Assembly (NCBI RefSeq): GCF_007997295.1
Contig: NZ_VORY01000013.1
Span: forward strand, 1 to 64,000
DNA length: 64,000 nt
Source of the DNA: Gillisia hiemivivida
Lineage (GTDB): Bacteria; Bacteroidota; Bacteroidia; Flavobacteriales; Flavobacteriaceae
Direction of reading: 5' to 3'
Part shown: piece after piece, positions 53,097-61,609 of the stretch
Numbering within the stretch: position 1 is the first letter of the stretch
How the letters are laid out: each line of letters opens with the position of its first letter
The notes under the pieces: generated by a model
What the model was told of the DNA's origin: nothing
The model's input: only the letters and a program-made list of their open reading frames with translations
The model's database searches: none
Program-made: the position numbers and the translations under genes

Positions 53097-54377
53097 ATGA
53101 AAAAAGTTTTAATTATAACTTATTATTGGCCACCAGCTGGGGGCCCTGGGGTGCAACGCTGGTTAAAATTTGTAAAATATTTACGGGATTTTGATATAGA
53201 GCCTATTGTTTATATTCCAGAAAATCCCGATTATCCAATTATAGATAAGAGCCTTTTAGAAGAGATTCCAAAAGGAATAATTATACTTAAAAAACGAATT
53301 TTTGAGCCTTATTTTTTAGCTAAGATCTTTTCCAAAAAAGAGACTTCTACTATAAGCAGCGGAATTATTCAAGAAGCGAAAAGTCAAAATTTTCTTCAAA
53401 AACTGTTCTTATATATCCGTGGAAATTTCTTCATTCCCGATGCTCGAAAATTTTGGATCAAGCCTTCGGTTAATTTTCTTTCTGAATACCTTTCAGAAAA
53501 TAAAATCGACACAATTATTAGCACCGGTCCACCTCATAGTTTACACCTTATTGGTCTTGGTTTAAAGAAAAAGCTTGAATTAAAATGGATTGCAGATTTT
53601 CGGGATCCTTGGACAGAAATAGGATATCATAAAAAATTGAAATTATCTGCTTCAACCGAAGCCAATCATATAGCTTTGGAAACGGAGGTTTTAACTTCAG
53701 CAGATCATATTATAACTACAAGTTTCGCAACCAAAATAGAATTTCAATCCAAAACCTTAAAACCAGTAACTGTAATTACTAATGGATATGATTCTATTGA
53801 AGATAATTCTTCAGAATTAGATCAGAAATTCAGTTTGGCACATATTGGATCATTACTCTCGGGTAGAAACCCTAAGAATTTGTGGAAAGTCCTGCAAGAG
53901 CTGACTTCAGAAAACAAAGATTTTAAGGAAGATCTTGTTTTAAAATTAGTTGGAACTTTAAGTAATGATGTATTAGATTCTATTAAAGAACATGATCTAG
54001 AGGCTTATTTAGAATTACCAGGATATGTTTCTCATAACAAAGCGAAAAAAATTCAGCAATCTTCTCAGGTATTGCTTTTAGTGGAAATTGATAGTATTGA
54101 AACCAAAGGAATTATCCCAGGGAAACTCTTTGAATATATGGCGGCAAAGCGCCCAATTTTAGCATTAGGTCCAAAAGATTGGGATGTGAAGAATATATTG
54201 GCAGAAACCAATTCGGGAACTTATTTTGGGTATCAGGAAGAAACCAGTTTAAAAGAGCATATTTTGAGTATGTATAAATCATACAAAAACCAGCAATTAA
54301 ATGTAAGCGCCATAAATACTGAAAAATATAGCCGAAAGAATCTTACTGGAGAATTGGCTAAACTTTTAAAAGACTAG
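53097..54377 (+). CDS. Glycosyltransferase (GT4-like)
   Basis: A 426-residue GT-B type glycosyltransferase. The N-terminus KKVLIITYYWPPAGGPGVQRWLKFVKYL is typical of flavobacterial GT4-like enzymes, ADFRDPWTE is conserved in the middle, and the C-terminal domain has AHIGSLLSGRNP, LPGYVSHNKAKKIQ and IIPGKLFEYMAAKRPILAL. It sits between YfhO and flippase genes with gaps of 33 and 9 bases. The sugar and acceptor are unknown. Confidence 0.92.
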   Translation: MKKVLIITYYWPPAGGPGVQRWLKFVKYLRDFDIEPIVYIPENPDYPIIDKSLLEEIPKGIIILKKRIFEPYFLAKIFSKKETSTISSGIIQEAKSQNFLQKLFLYIRGNFFIPDARKFWIKPSVNFLSEYLSENKIDTIISTGPPHSLHLIGLGLKKKLELKWIADFRDPWTEIGYHKKLKLSASTEANHIALETEVLTSADHIITTSFATKIEFQSKTLKPVTVITNGYDSIEDNSSELDQKFSLAHIGSLLSGRNPKNLWKVLQELTSENKDFKEDLVLKLVGTLSNDVLDSIKEHDLEAYLELPGYVSHNKAKKIQQSSQVLLLVEIDSIETKGIIPGKLFEYMAAKRPILALGPKDWDVKNILAETNSGTYFGYQEETSLKEHILSMYKSYKNQQLNVSAINTEKYSRKNLTGELAKLLKD

Positions 54378-54386
54378 ATTTAACTA

Positions 54387-55841
54387 ATGGGAGTTATAAT
54401 AAAGCAGTCTTTTAAAAACATGATAACTACCTACTTTGGGTTTGGGATCGGCGCAATTAACACGCTCTTTTTGTTTACCTACTTTCTGGAAAAGGAATAT
54501 TACGGACTTGTTAGTTTTTTATTATCTGCAGCAAATCTTGTTTGGCCATTTATGGCCTTTGGAGTTCATAACACCCTTGTGAAATTTTACACCTCCTATA
54601 AAACCAAAGACGAAAAAGATAAATTGTTGAACCTTATATTGCTTTTACCTATTGGAGTTTCTATTCTATTGGGTCTTGTTGGCTTCTTAAGTTATAAATG
54701 GTTGTTGGCTTACTTTGAAGAGGGTAATGAGCTGGTACAGCCTTATATCTGGCTCATCTTTATCATTGCATTTGCTACGGCCTATTTTGAGGTTTTCTTT
54801 GCATGGTCTAAAATTAACTATCAGAGTGTATTTGGTAATTTTATGAAAGAAGTGTTTCATAGACTTTGTATTACTGTATTATTGTTCTTGGTGTATTTTT
54901 CTATAATTAATGTGGAATATTTTATTTACGCCATGGTTATGGTTTTCGTATTGCGTGCTATCGCTATGCAAGTGTATGCTTTCTCATTATATAAGCCGAA
55001 ATTTAATTTCTCACTTCCAAGTAATTATAATACAGTTTTAAAATATTCAGCTTTGATTCTCATTGCGGGGTCTGTGGCAACTATTTTATTAGATCTGGAT
55101 AAAGTGATGATAGAGCATTATCTACCAATAGAAAATGTTGCTATCTACGGAATTGCAGTTTATATCGCTACAGTAATTTCTGTACCTCAAAAAGCGATGC
55201 ATCAAATTATTCATCCTCTTACAGCAAGTTTGCTAAATAGCAACGATAAGAAATCCTTAAAAGATCTATATAAGCGAAGCTCATTAACCTTGTTGGTGGT
55301 AAGTGCCATAATTTTTGTGCTAATAATTGTAAATATTAATCAGCTTTATTTATTGATTCCTCAGGAATACCAAATAAGCACATTGATTATTCTGCTTTTA
55401 GCTATAGTAAAGTTGTTTGATAATATGTTGGGTAATAATAATAGTATTCTTTTTAACTCAGATTACTATAGATTAGTGCTTGTATTTGGAGTTATACTCT
55501 CTATAATGGCGTTCGTTTTTAATTTAATTCTAATTCCTGCTTATGGAATACTTGGTGCTGCAATTGCAAGCTTTTTGGCATTTGCTGTGTACAATGTTTC
55601 AAAATTATTGATCGTACTCAATAAATTTAAGATGCAGCCTTTCACATTAAAAACGGTATATATATTATTCTTTACGGCAAGCTTAACTGCAATTTTCTAC
55701 TTTTGGGAGTTTCCATTTCACCCTATTTTAAATATCATTCTAAAATCTATAATAGTAACTGCTATTTATGGGTTTGTGGCGCTTAGATTTAGGTTTTCTG
55801 AAGATATTAATCTGTTGGTAAGAAAGTATATTAAGATATAG
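54387..55841 (+). CDS. Oligosaccharide flippase family protein (Wzx-like)
   Basis: A 484-residue membrane protein with about 14 helices (MATE/MVF-like polysaccharide transporter). The segment MITTYFGFGIGAINTLFLFTYFLEKEYYGLV and the C-terminal polysaccharide-biosynthesis domain support it. It probably flips a lipid-linked glycan across the inner membrane. It is last in the DUF4834-YfhO-GT-flippase run. Confidence 0.9.
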   Translation: MGVIIKQSFKNMITTYFGFGIGAINTLFLFTYFLEKEYYGLVSFLLSAANLVWPFMAFGVHNTLVKFYTSYKTKDEKDKLLNLILLLPIGVSILLGLVGFLSYKWLLAYFEEGNELVQPYIWLIFIIAFATAYFEVFFAWSKINYQSVFGNFMKEVFHRLCITVLLFLVYFSIINVEYFIYAMVMVFVLRAIAMQVYAFSLYKPKFNFSLPSNYNTVLKYSALILIAGSVATILLDLDKVMIEHYLPIENVAIYGIAVYIATVISVPQKAMHQIIHPLTASLLNSNDKKSLKDLYKRSSLTLLVVSAIIFVLIIVNINQLYLLIPQEYQISTLIILLLAIVKLFDNMLGNNNSILFNSDYYRLVLVFGVILSIMAFVFNLILIPAYGILGAAIASFLAFAVYNVSKLLIVLNKFKMQPFTLKTVYILFFTASLTAIFYFWEFPFHPILNIILKSIIVTAIYGFVALRFRFSEDINLLVRKYIKI

Positions 55842-55923
55842 GTTGACTTTAAATGAATTGAAGAAATTTGTCCAATAGGTCACTAGACTAGTCGTCTCCC
55901 TATTTCCTTATAGCCTATAGGAC
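55842..55923. other. Intergenic stretch after the flippase gene
   Basis: Short region with a CTAGACTAG palindrome (55883-55891) and no visible terminator. It runs into hairpin repeats. Confidence 0.35.
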
Positions 55924-56119
55924 TGTCATTCTGAACCAAGTGAAGAATCTCAATGAAGCAAGATTGAAGTTTAAAAGAGATCCCTCTTTCGTCGGGATGA
56001 CAAGAGTGAATGGTAAACCTAAACCGAGAACTATTCCACTTGTCATTCTGAGCATCGCGAAGGATCTCAAAGGAACAGAATTTCTTCGATGAGAGATCCC
56101 TCCTCACGTCGGGATGACA
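55924..56119. repeat. Two hairpin repeat units of the TGTCAT...ATGACA family
   Basis: Units at 55924-56002 and 56041-56119, each exactly 79 bases, begin TGTCATTCTGA and end TCGGGATGACA; as RNA these ends pair over 11 positions counting G-U. Inside are an ATCTCAA-like arm and a GAGATCCCTC arm. A minus-strand reading frame through the repeats encodes only repeat-derived peptide and is not a gene. Confidence 0.88.
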
Positions 56120-56196
56120 AGAGTGAAATATATAGCTGTGGATAGCTATTGGGAAATGTGGCTTAAATCAAGGCCAAATCGAGCCAAGCCTAAAAC

Positions 56197-56236
56197 GAAA
56201 ATCCCCACGACATTTTTCAATATCTGTGGAGATTTT
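56197..56236 (-). terminator. Likely terminator of the Arg/Ser-rich protein gene
   Basis: GAAAATCCCCAC and GTGGAGATTTTC form an imperfect stem about 27 bases downstream of the minus-strand stop, with short T-runs after it on that strand. Confidence 0.5.
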
Positions 56237-56262
56237 CTAACTAACCAACCAAAAACTTAACC

Positions 56263-57534
56263 TTATCTTTTCTTAACAGAACCTCTAGCATCATCTCTGG
56301 AAGAGGATGATCTTCCTGATCTTGTATTTTCTGTATTCTTAGTTTCTCTAACGCTATCTTTTCTGTTATTATTTTGTGACCCTTCTGCTGTTGCATTTCT
56401 TGAAGAACTATTTGTTGATCGTCCTCTTTGGGATGTCACTGTTCTAGTAGGGGAACTTGTTCTTCTTGCTTCAGTATTACTTGATCTATTTTGAGAAGCT
56501 CTGTTTACAGTTCTAGATTCCTGCGGTCTACTTGTAGCAGTGTTGGTACGAGCATTGGAACTTCTACTGTCTCTAGAAATAGTTCTTCCCTCACTGCTGG
56601 ATCTTTGTGTTGTTATTGCCACATCCGAAGAATTTCTATTAGATCTTACTGCAGCTTCATGTCTTTCATTATTAGAAATTTCTTTTCTGGAAGAAGCTCT
56701 TGAGTTTGAACTTCTGTCCATCACTCTATTTCGACTCGCATCTCTACTTGACCTTGCGGAAACATCATTACTTCTTCTTCCATCATTTGCTGAAGATCTT
56801 GATGATCTGCCAGATACGGATTCTAAATTTCTTTTTTGTGAAGTTCTTCTTCCACTGTTGTAGGCTACATTTTTATTACTTCTACCTGGTCTATAATAAT
56901 CATTCTTCTTTTTAGGATGGTATGTATTGCTATTATAGTAAGTATTATACTGTACATAATTCATACGTATTGGCTCATAATAAGCTCTATAAGGCTCGTA
57001 ATAAACTACTCTGTAAGAATTGTGAGGACGCGCATAATATTTATGCCAAGGTTGATATACATATCTAGAATTATACGCATTTATATATCCTGAATAATGT
57101 ACTGGTCTTTGGAAGCTATTATATTGAATGTGCAGGCCTCCTAATCTAGAAATATTTCCTTGTCTATTATAATCTATAAATATGTTTCCAGCTTGGATGA
57201 TTCTTCCGTAATAGTCATAATATACCGGTACATTCTCTATTTGAATTACAGCACCATAATCATCATATTGTACGTAAGGATCATAATTATAACCTGAATT
57301 ATAACTGATATTACCTGTTGGGGCAGATATATGAACTGAATTTCTTGAAAATTGTGGATCGTAATAAAAATCGAATTCTCCATTTGGATAAACTGCGAAT
57401 TCAACACCGCCTTCCACAAATATGAAAGACTCTCCATAATTATTAAATGGAAAAGAACTAGAATTATCAGTAGAACCGGCAGAAGCCGACCATCCAACGA
57501 ACAGCAGTGTAAATAAAAGTGCTAAATTTTTCAT
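56263..57534 (-). CDS. Secreted protein with Arg/Ser/Asn-rich low-complexity tail
   Basis: A 423-residue protein with signal peptide (MKNLALLFTLLFVGWSASAG). Residues about 20-215 are Tyr-rich with repeated YxxYGRII- and HxY-type segments (EFDFYYDPQFSRNS, YYDYYGRIIQAGNIFIDYNRQGNI). Residues 215-423 are dominated by Arg, Ser, Asn and Thr with RSS/RSSRS words, strongly basic and predicted disordered. I do not recognise a named family. The tail could bind polyanions such as DNA, polyphosphate or LPS at the cell surface (inference). It lies alone between a repeat cluster and uvrA. Confidence 0.75.
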   Translation of the reverse strand: MKNLALLFTLLFVGWSASAGSTDNSSSFPFNNYGESFIFVEGGVEFAVYPNGEFDFYYDPQFSRNSVHISAPTGNISYNSGYNYDPYVQYDDYGAVIQIENVPVYYDYYGRIIQAGNIFIDYNRQGNISRLGGLHIQYNSFQRPVHYSGYINAYNSRYVYQPWHKYYARPHNSYRVVYYEPYRAYYEPIRMNYVQYNTYYNSNTYHPKKKNDYYRPGRSNKNVAYNSGRRTSQKRNLESVSGRSSRSSANDGRRSNDVSARSSRDASRNRVMDRSSNSRASSRKEISNNERHEAAVRSNRNSSDVAITTQRSSSEGRTISRDSRSSNARTNTATSRPQESRTVNRASQNRSSNTEARRTSSPTRTVTSQRGRSTNSSSRNATAEGSQNNNRKDSVRETKNTENTRSGRSSSSRDDARGSVKKR

Positions 57535-57713
57535 AGGTGGCGATTTTAGGTTAATACAGATTAATTTTAGTTGGTCGTTATCGGTATAACTAATACAAAC
57601 TGCGTGCCAAAATCTGGGTGTTTTCCCCTATACTATTGATTAAACCGAAATATTAAGCGACTTGAATGTTTTTTATAAATTGATTACCACTTAAATATAA
57701 AAGCATTTGTTCT

Positions 57714-60500
57714 CTATAATTTTTCTTTAAGAAAAGGAGCTGTATAAGATTTCTTATTCTTGGAAACCTCTTCAGGTGTTCCTTCAGCAATTAGATATCC
57801 TCCATTTTCGCCTCCATCCAATCCAAGATCTATAATATGATCGGCGCATTTTACTAGATCCATATTGTGTTCTACAACAATTACTGAATGCCCTTTTTCT
57901 ATCAAGGCATTAAAGGATTTCAATAATTTCTGAATATCATGAAAATGTAAGCCAGTAGTAGGTTCATCAAATATAAATAGCGCCTTGTCTTTGGTAGTTC
58001 CTTTTACAAGAAATGAAGCTAATTTAATTCGCTGTGCTTCTCCTCCAGAGAGAGTAGAACTGCTCTGCCCCAGTTGTACATATCCTAAACCAACATCTTG
58101 CAAAGGCTGAAGCTTTTTAGTGATTTTTGGAATATCGTTATCAGAAAAGAAGTCAATCGCCTCATTAATGGTCATTTTAAGAACGTCATCTATATTCTTA
58201 TCTGCAAACTGAACTTCTAAAACTTCTTTTTTAAATCGTTTTCCTTTACAAGTTTCACATTCCAAATGAACATCGGCCATAAATTGCATTTCTATGGTAA
58301 CTTCTCCTTCTCCTTTACAAGTTTCGCATCTTCCGCCATCTACATTAAAAGAAAAATACTTCGCTTTGAATCCGCGAATAACAGATAATTTCTGATTAGC
58401 AAAAAGATTCCTAATATCATCGTAAGCCTTGATATAAGTAACAGGATTGGATCTAGAAGATCTTCCAATAGGATTTTGATCTACAAATTCTATAGATTTA
58501 GTGTTTTTATATTCCCCTTCAATATCTGTAAACTGCCCTGCTTTTTCTCCATATCCACCTATACTTTTTTGTAGTGCAGGATATAGTATTTGCTTGACCA
58601 GGGTGCTTTTACCACTTCCAGAGACGCCAGTAACCGCGGTAAATACACCTAAAGGAAATGTTACATCTATATTTTTTAGGTTATTTTCTCTGGCTCCAAT
58701 AAGCTTCACGAACTGTTTAGAGGTTCTTCTTTTCTTCGGAACTTCAATTCGCATGGTATCATTTAAATATTGGGAGGTTAATGAATTGGCTTTCAAAATA
58801 TCTTTAAATGATCCCGTCGCGACTACTTCGCCACCATGTGTTCCAGCTTCGGGTCCTATATCTATTATTTCATCGGCCTCTCGCATAATATCTTCATCAT
58901 GCTCCACGACAATTACTGTATTCCCAAGATCTCTTAGATTTTTGAGTACTTCAATCAATTTCTTGGTATCTCTGGGATGTAAGCCAATAGAAGGTTCATC
59001 TAAAATATACATAGATCCTACTAAGCTACTTCCTAAAGAGGTTGCTAAGTTTATTCGTTGAGACTCTCCTCCAGATAAGCTATTCGATTTTCTATTTAAT
59101 GTTAGGTAATCTAGTCCAACATTAGAAAGAAATAGCAAACGATTATTAATTTCAACTAATAGACGCTTTGCGATTTGGGTATCATATTCATTAAGTTGAA
59201 GTGTACTGAAAAACTCCCGTACCTTATCTATAGGTTTTTCTACAAGATCTGTTATGGTAGCTCCACCAACTTTCACGTAATTAACCTCTGGTCTTAGTCT
59301 CTTTCCTTTACAAACAGTACATCTAGTTTTTCCTCTATATCTTGAAAGCATTACCCTATTCTGAATCTTATAAGCTTTAGATTCTAAATATTCAAAAAAG
59401 GTATTCAGTCCTTCAAAATGGGAATTTCCATTCCAGATAAGATCTTTTTGATCTTGAGTTAGTTCAAAATATGGCTTATGGATTGGGAAATTAAATTTGT
59501 GCGAATTGTTAACCAATTGATCCCTGTACCAACTCATACTTTCACCTCTCCAAGGAAATATAGCATTTTCGTATACAGATAAAGCTGTGTTAGGAATAAC
59601 AAGATCTTCATCTATTCCAATAACATCTCCATAACCTTCACATTTAGGACAAGCGCCATACGGGTTATTAAAGCTGAAAAGATGTACATTAGGTTCTAAA
59701 AACAAGATTCCGTCTAGTTCAAATTTATTACTGAAATGGCGAAGTTTATTATCAGATAAACTTTGAAGATAAATTTCACCTTTTCCTTCAAAAAATGCAG
59801 CCTGCGTAGCATCGGCTAATCTATTCTGAAAATCTTCATCATCCTTTGTTACAATTCTATCTACCACCAAGGAAACATCTTCAGCATTTAATTTATCTAA
59901 ATCGGTTTCATCTATTCGTACAACATCTTCCTTAACTTTTATTCGGCTATAGCCTTGTTGTAAAAGTACATTCAGTTTTTCCTTAAGTATTCTTCCATTT
60001 TCTAGATGAATAGGGGAGAGCAGTAACATTTTTTCGCCTTCAGGAAAGGACTTCACATAATTTATAACATCTGTAACCGTGTCTTTTTTAACTTCATCTC
60101 CAGAAACAGGCGAATACGTTCTGCCTATTCGGGCAAATAATAATTTTAAATAATCATAGATCTCTGTAGAAGTCCCCACAGTAGAGCGAGGGTTGGTAGA
60201 ATTTACCTTTTGTTCTATTGCAATGGCTGGAGCAATTCCTTTTATATAATCTACTTTTGGTTTATTTAGTCTTCCAAGAAATTGTCTTGCATAAGAGGAT
60301 AAACTTTCTACATACCTGCGTTGTCCTTCAGCATAAAGCGTATCAAATGCTAAACTTGATTTCCCAGAACCAGAAAGTCCAGTAATTACAACTAATTTAT
60401 TTCTAGGGATTACAACATCAATATTCTTTAAATTATGGAGTTTTGCTCCTTTAATTATTATGTTTTCTTTGGGGTTAAGCTTTGAAATATCTACTGCCAT
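57714..60500 (-). CDS. uvrA: Excinuclease ABC subunit A
   Basis: Damage-recognition ATPase of nucleotide excision repair. The 928 residues have two ABC ATPase modules: Walker A GLSGSGKS at 41-48 and GVSGSGKS in the second half, with signatures SGGESQRINLA and SGGEAQRIKLA. Zinc CxxC pairs appear as CPKCEGYG and CTVCKGKRL, and CETCKGEGE with CETCKGKRF in the second module. The first CxxC pair of the E. coli zinc-1 module (CPICG) is missing; this part reads NKFELDGILFLEPNVHLFSFNNP. The insertion domain is otherwise normal. It is divergent from the sigma factor gene. Confidence 0.97.
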   Translation of the reverse strand: MAVDISKLNPKENIIIKGAKLHNLKNIDVVIPRNKLVVITGLSGSGKSSLAFDTLYAEGQRRYVESLSSYARQFLGRLNKPKVDYIKGIAPAIAIEQKVNSTNPRSTVGTSTEIYDYLKLLFARIGRTYSPVSGDEVKKDTVTDVINYVKSFPEGEKMLLLSPIHLENGRILKEKLNVLLQQGYSRIKVKEDVVRIDETDLDKLNAEDVSLVVDRIVTKDDEDFQNRLADATQAAFFEGKGEIYLQSLSDNKLRHFSNKFELDGILFLEPNVHLFSFNNPYGACPKCEGYGDVIGIDEDLVIPNTALSVYENAIFPWRGESMSWYRDQLVNNSHKFNFPIHKPYFELTQDQKDLIWNGNSHFEGLNTFFEYLESKAYKIQNRVMLSRYRGKTRCTVCKGKRLRPEVNYVKVGGATITDLVEKPIDKVREFFSTLQLNEYDTQIAKRLLVEINNRLLFLSNVGLDYLTLNRKSNSLSGGESQRINLATSLGSSLVGSMYILDEPSIGLHPRDTKKLIEVLKNLRDLGNTVIVVEHDEDIMREADEIIDIGPEAGTHGGEVVATGSFKDILKANSLTSQYLNDTMRIEVPKKRRTSKQFVKLIGARENNLKNIDVTFPLGVFTAVTGVSGSGKSTLVKQILYPALQKSIGGYGEKAGQFTDIEGEYKNTKSIEFVDQNPIGRSSRSNPVTYIKAYDDIRNLFANQKLSVIRGFKAKYFSFNVDGGRCETCKGEGEVTIEMQFMADVHLECETCKGKRFKKEVLEVQFADKNIDDVLKMTINEAIDFFSDNDIPKITKKLQPLQDVGLGYVQLGQSSSTLSGGEAQRIKLASFLVKGTTKDKALFIFDEPTTGLHFHDIQKLLKSFNALIEKGHSVIVVEHNMDLVKCADHIIDLGLDGGENGGYLIAEGTPEEVSKNKKSYTAPFLKEKL

Positions 60501-60598
60501 GGATTTGTCTTATCGAAATAAAAAGCAAAGGTACTCAATAAGAAGCAGTGTAAAAAGTGAACATATTCTATATGATTTGTTAAAAAATAAGCTTTAAG

Positions 60599-60631
60599 TT
60601 TGCTTATGTAAAATATATGTTGCTATATTTG
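60599..60631 (+). promoter_or_regulatory. Promoter of the sigma factor gene
   Basis: TTTG (60599-60602), a 21-base spacer and TATATTTG (60624-60631) match the Bacteroidota vegetative promoter exactly. The predicted transcript starts near 60638, leaving a leader of about 105 bases. Confidence 0.85.
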
Positions 60632-60674
60632 GAGCATCAACGAACATTCTAAAAATCTATTGCCTATTGCATAA

Positions 60675-60739
60675 AGTTACTTTTTAAGTTAAAAAAACTA
60701 ACCTGACGGTATTCTTATATACCCGAAAATAAAGTAACT
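60675..60739 (+). promoter_or_regulatory. Inverted repeat in the leader of the sigma factor gene
   Basis: AGTTACTTT (60675-60683) and AAAGTAACT (60731-60739) are a perfect 9-bp inverted repeat enclosing a 47-base loop. The right arm ends 3 bases before the ATG (60743), so pairing would cover the ribosome-binding region. Confidence 0.5.
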
Positions 60740-60742
60740 ACT

Positions 60743-61327
60743 ATGGATTACATTAAGGCAACTGATGCTGCGCTAGTGCAAGATTATATTCAAGGGAATG
60801 AAAAAGCACTTTCCACTTTAATAAATAGACATCAACAACGTATATATAGTTTCATATATTCGAAGGTATTTGATAAAGATGTTTCTGACGATGTTTTTCA
60901 GGATACTTTTATAAAAGTCATAAATACCCTTAAAAGAGGAAAATATAATGAAGAAGGTAAATTTTTACCTTGGGTGATGCGGATTGCGCATAATTTGGTG
61001 ATAGATCACTTCAGAAGGAATAAAAGAATGCCAATGTTCCAGAACAATGGGGATTTTAATATTTTCTCTGTGTTGAGTGACGGGGATTTAAATATTGAAA
61101 AACAAATAATTAAAGATCAAATTGAATCTGATGTTCAGGAATTAATCAAAGAGCTACCAGAAGATCAGTTGGAAGTATTAACTATGCGTATCTATAAGGA
61201 CATGAGTTTTAAAGAGATCTCCGAAAGCACGGGGGTTAGTATCAACACTGCTTTAGGAAGAATGCGCTATGCGTTGATTAATTTGAGAAAATTAATTGAA
61301 AAACATAACTTGATTTTAACAAATTAA
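60743..61327 (+). CDS. RNA polymerase sigma factor, ECF type
   Basis: A 194-residue sigma-70 family factor with region 2 (YSKVFDKDVSDDVFQDTFIKVINTLKRGKYNEEGKFLPWVMRIAHNLVIDHFRR) and region 4 (LPEDQLEVLTMRIYKDMSFKEISESTGVSINTALGRMRYALINLRKLI). The region 2 sequence is that of extracytoplasmic-function factors. No anti-sigma gene follows; instead a 49-residue protein does. Control may be through leader structure or the small protein (inference). Confidence 0.93.
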   Translation: MDYIKATDAALVQDYIQGNEKALSTLINRHQQRIYSFIYSKVFDKDVSDDVFQDTFIKVINTLKRGKYNEEGKFLPWVMRIAHNLVIDHFRRNKRMPMFQNNGDFNIFSVLSDGDLNIEKQIIKDQIESDVQELIKELPEDQLEVLTMRIYKDMSFKEISESTGVSINTALGRMRYALINLRKLIEKHNLILTN

Positions 61328-61385
61328 TTTACAATAAGAGTGCTTTAAATACGTTCTTCATTTAAACTAACTAAAAGTTAAGCAA

Positions 61386-61535
61386 ATGAAGCACCTTTAC
61401 ACTAAACCTTCGAAAGGAGAACAATTGAACACATTAAACCCTAAAAAGGAAACCCTGCAGTTCCTTTTAAATTATTCTAAAGCTCTGCGTATTACTAAGT
61501 ATAAGCAGTTGAGCTTCGAGACAATTTTAAATTAG
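61386..61535 (+). CDS. Small protein of 49 residues downstream of the sigma factor
   Basis: ATG 61386 to TAG 61533-61535 gives 49 residues: a Lys-rich N-terminus (MKHLYTKPSKGEQLNTLNPKKETLQFLLNYSKALRITKYK) and an acidic end. It is predicted helical and soluble, not a membrane protein. It starts 59 bases after the sigma stop and is followed directly by a strong terminator, so the sigma gene and this peptide share one transcript. It could modulate the sigma factor, although it has no anti-sigma zinc motif. No homologue is known to me. Confidence 0.65.
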   Translation: MKHLYTKPSKGEQLNTLNPKKETLQFLLNYSKALRITKYKQLSFETILN

Positions 61536-61536
61536 A

Positions 61537-61572
61537 TAAAAAAAGACCTGCTTTATAGCGGGTCTTTTTTTT
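61537..61572 (+). terminator. Terminator after the sigma factor operon
   Basis: GACCTGCT-TTAT-AGCGGGTC stem with one G-T pair and flanking A and T tracts, starting 2 bases after the small gene's stop. Confidence 0.9.
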
Positions 61573-61609
61573 ATAAAAAAGTCGAATTGCTTTTGGGAAT
61601 TTCAAATTC

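Larger units (their letters stand above)
60501..60742. other. Divergent control region between uvrA and the sigma factor gene
   Basis: 240 bases carrying the sigma-gene promoter (60599-60631) and an inverted repeat in its leader. For uvrA (minus) no clear -7 box was found. No SOS box was recognised. Confidence 0.5.

Noticed and set aside
55883-56107. Minus-strand frame of 74 codons
   Set aside because: It is made of two interspersed hairpin repeats and has no promoter or homologue-like composition.
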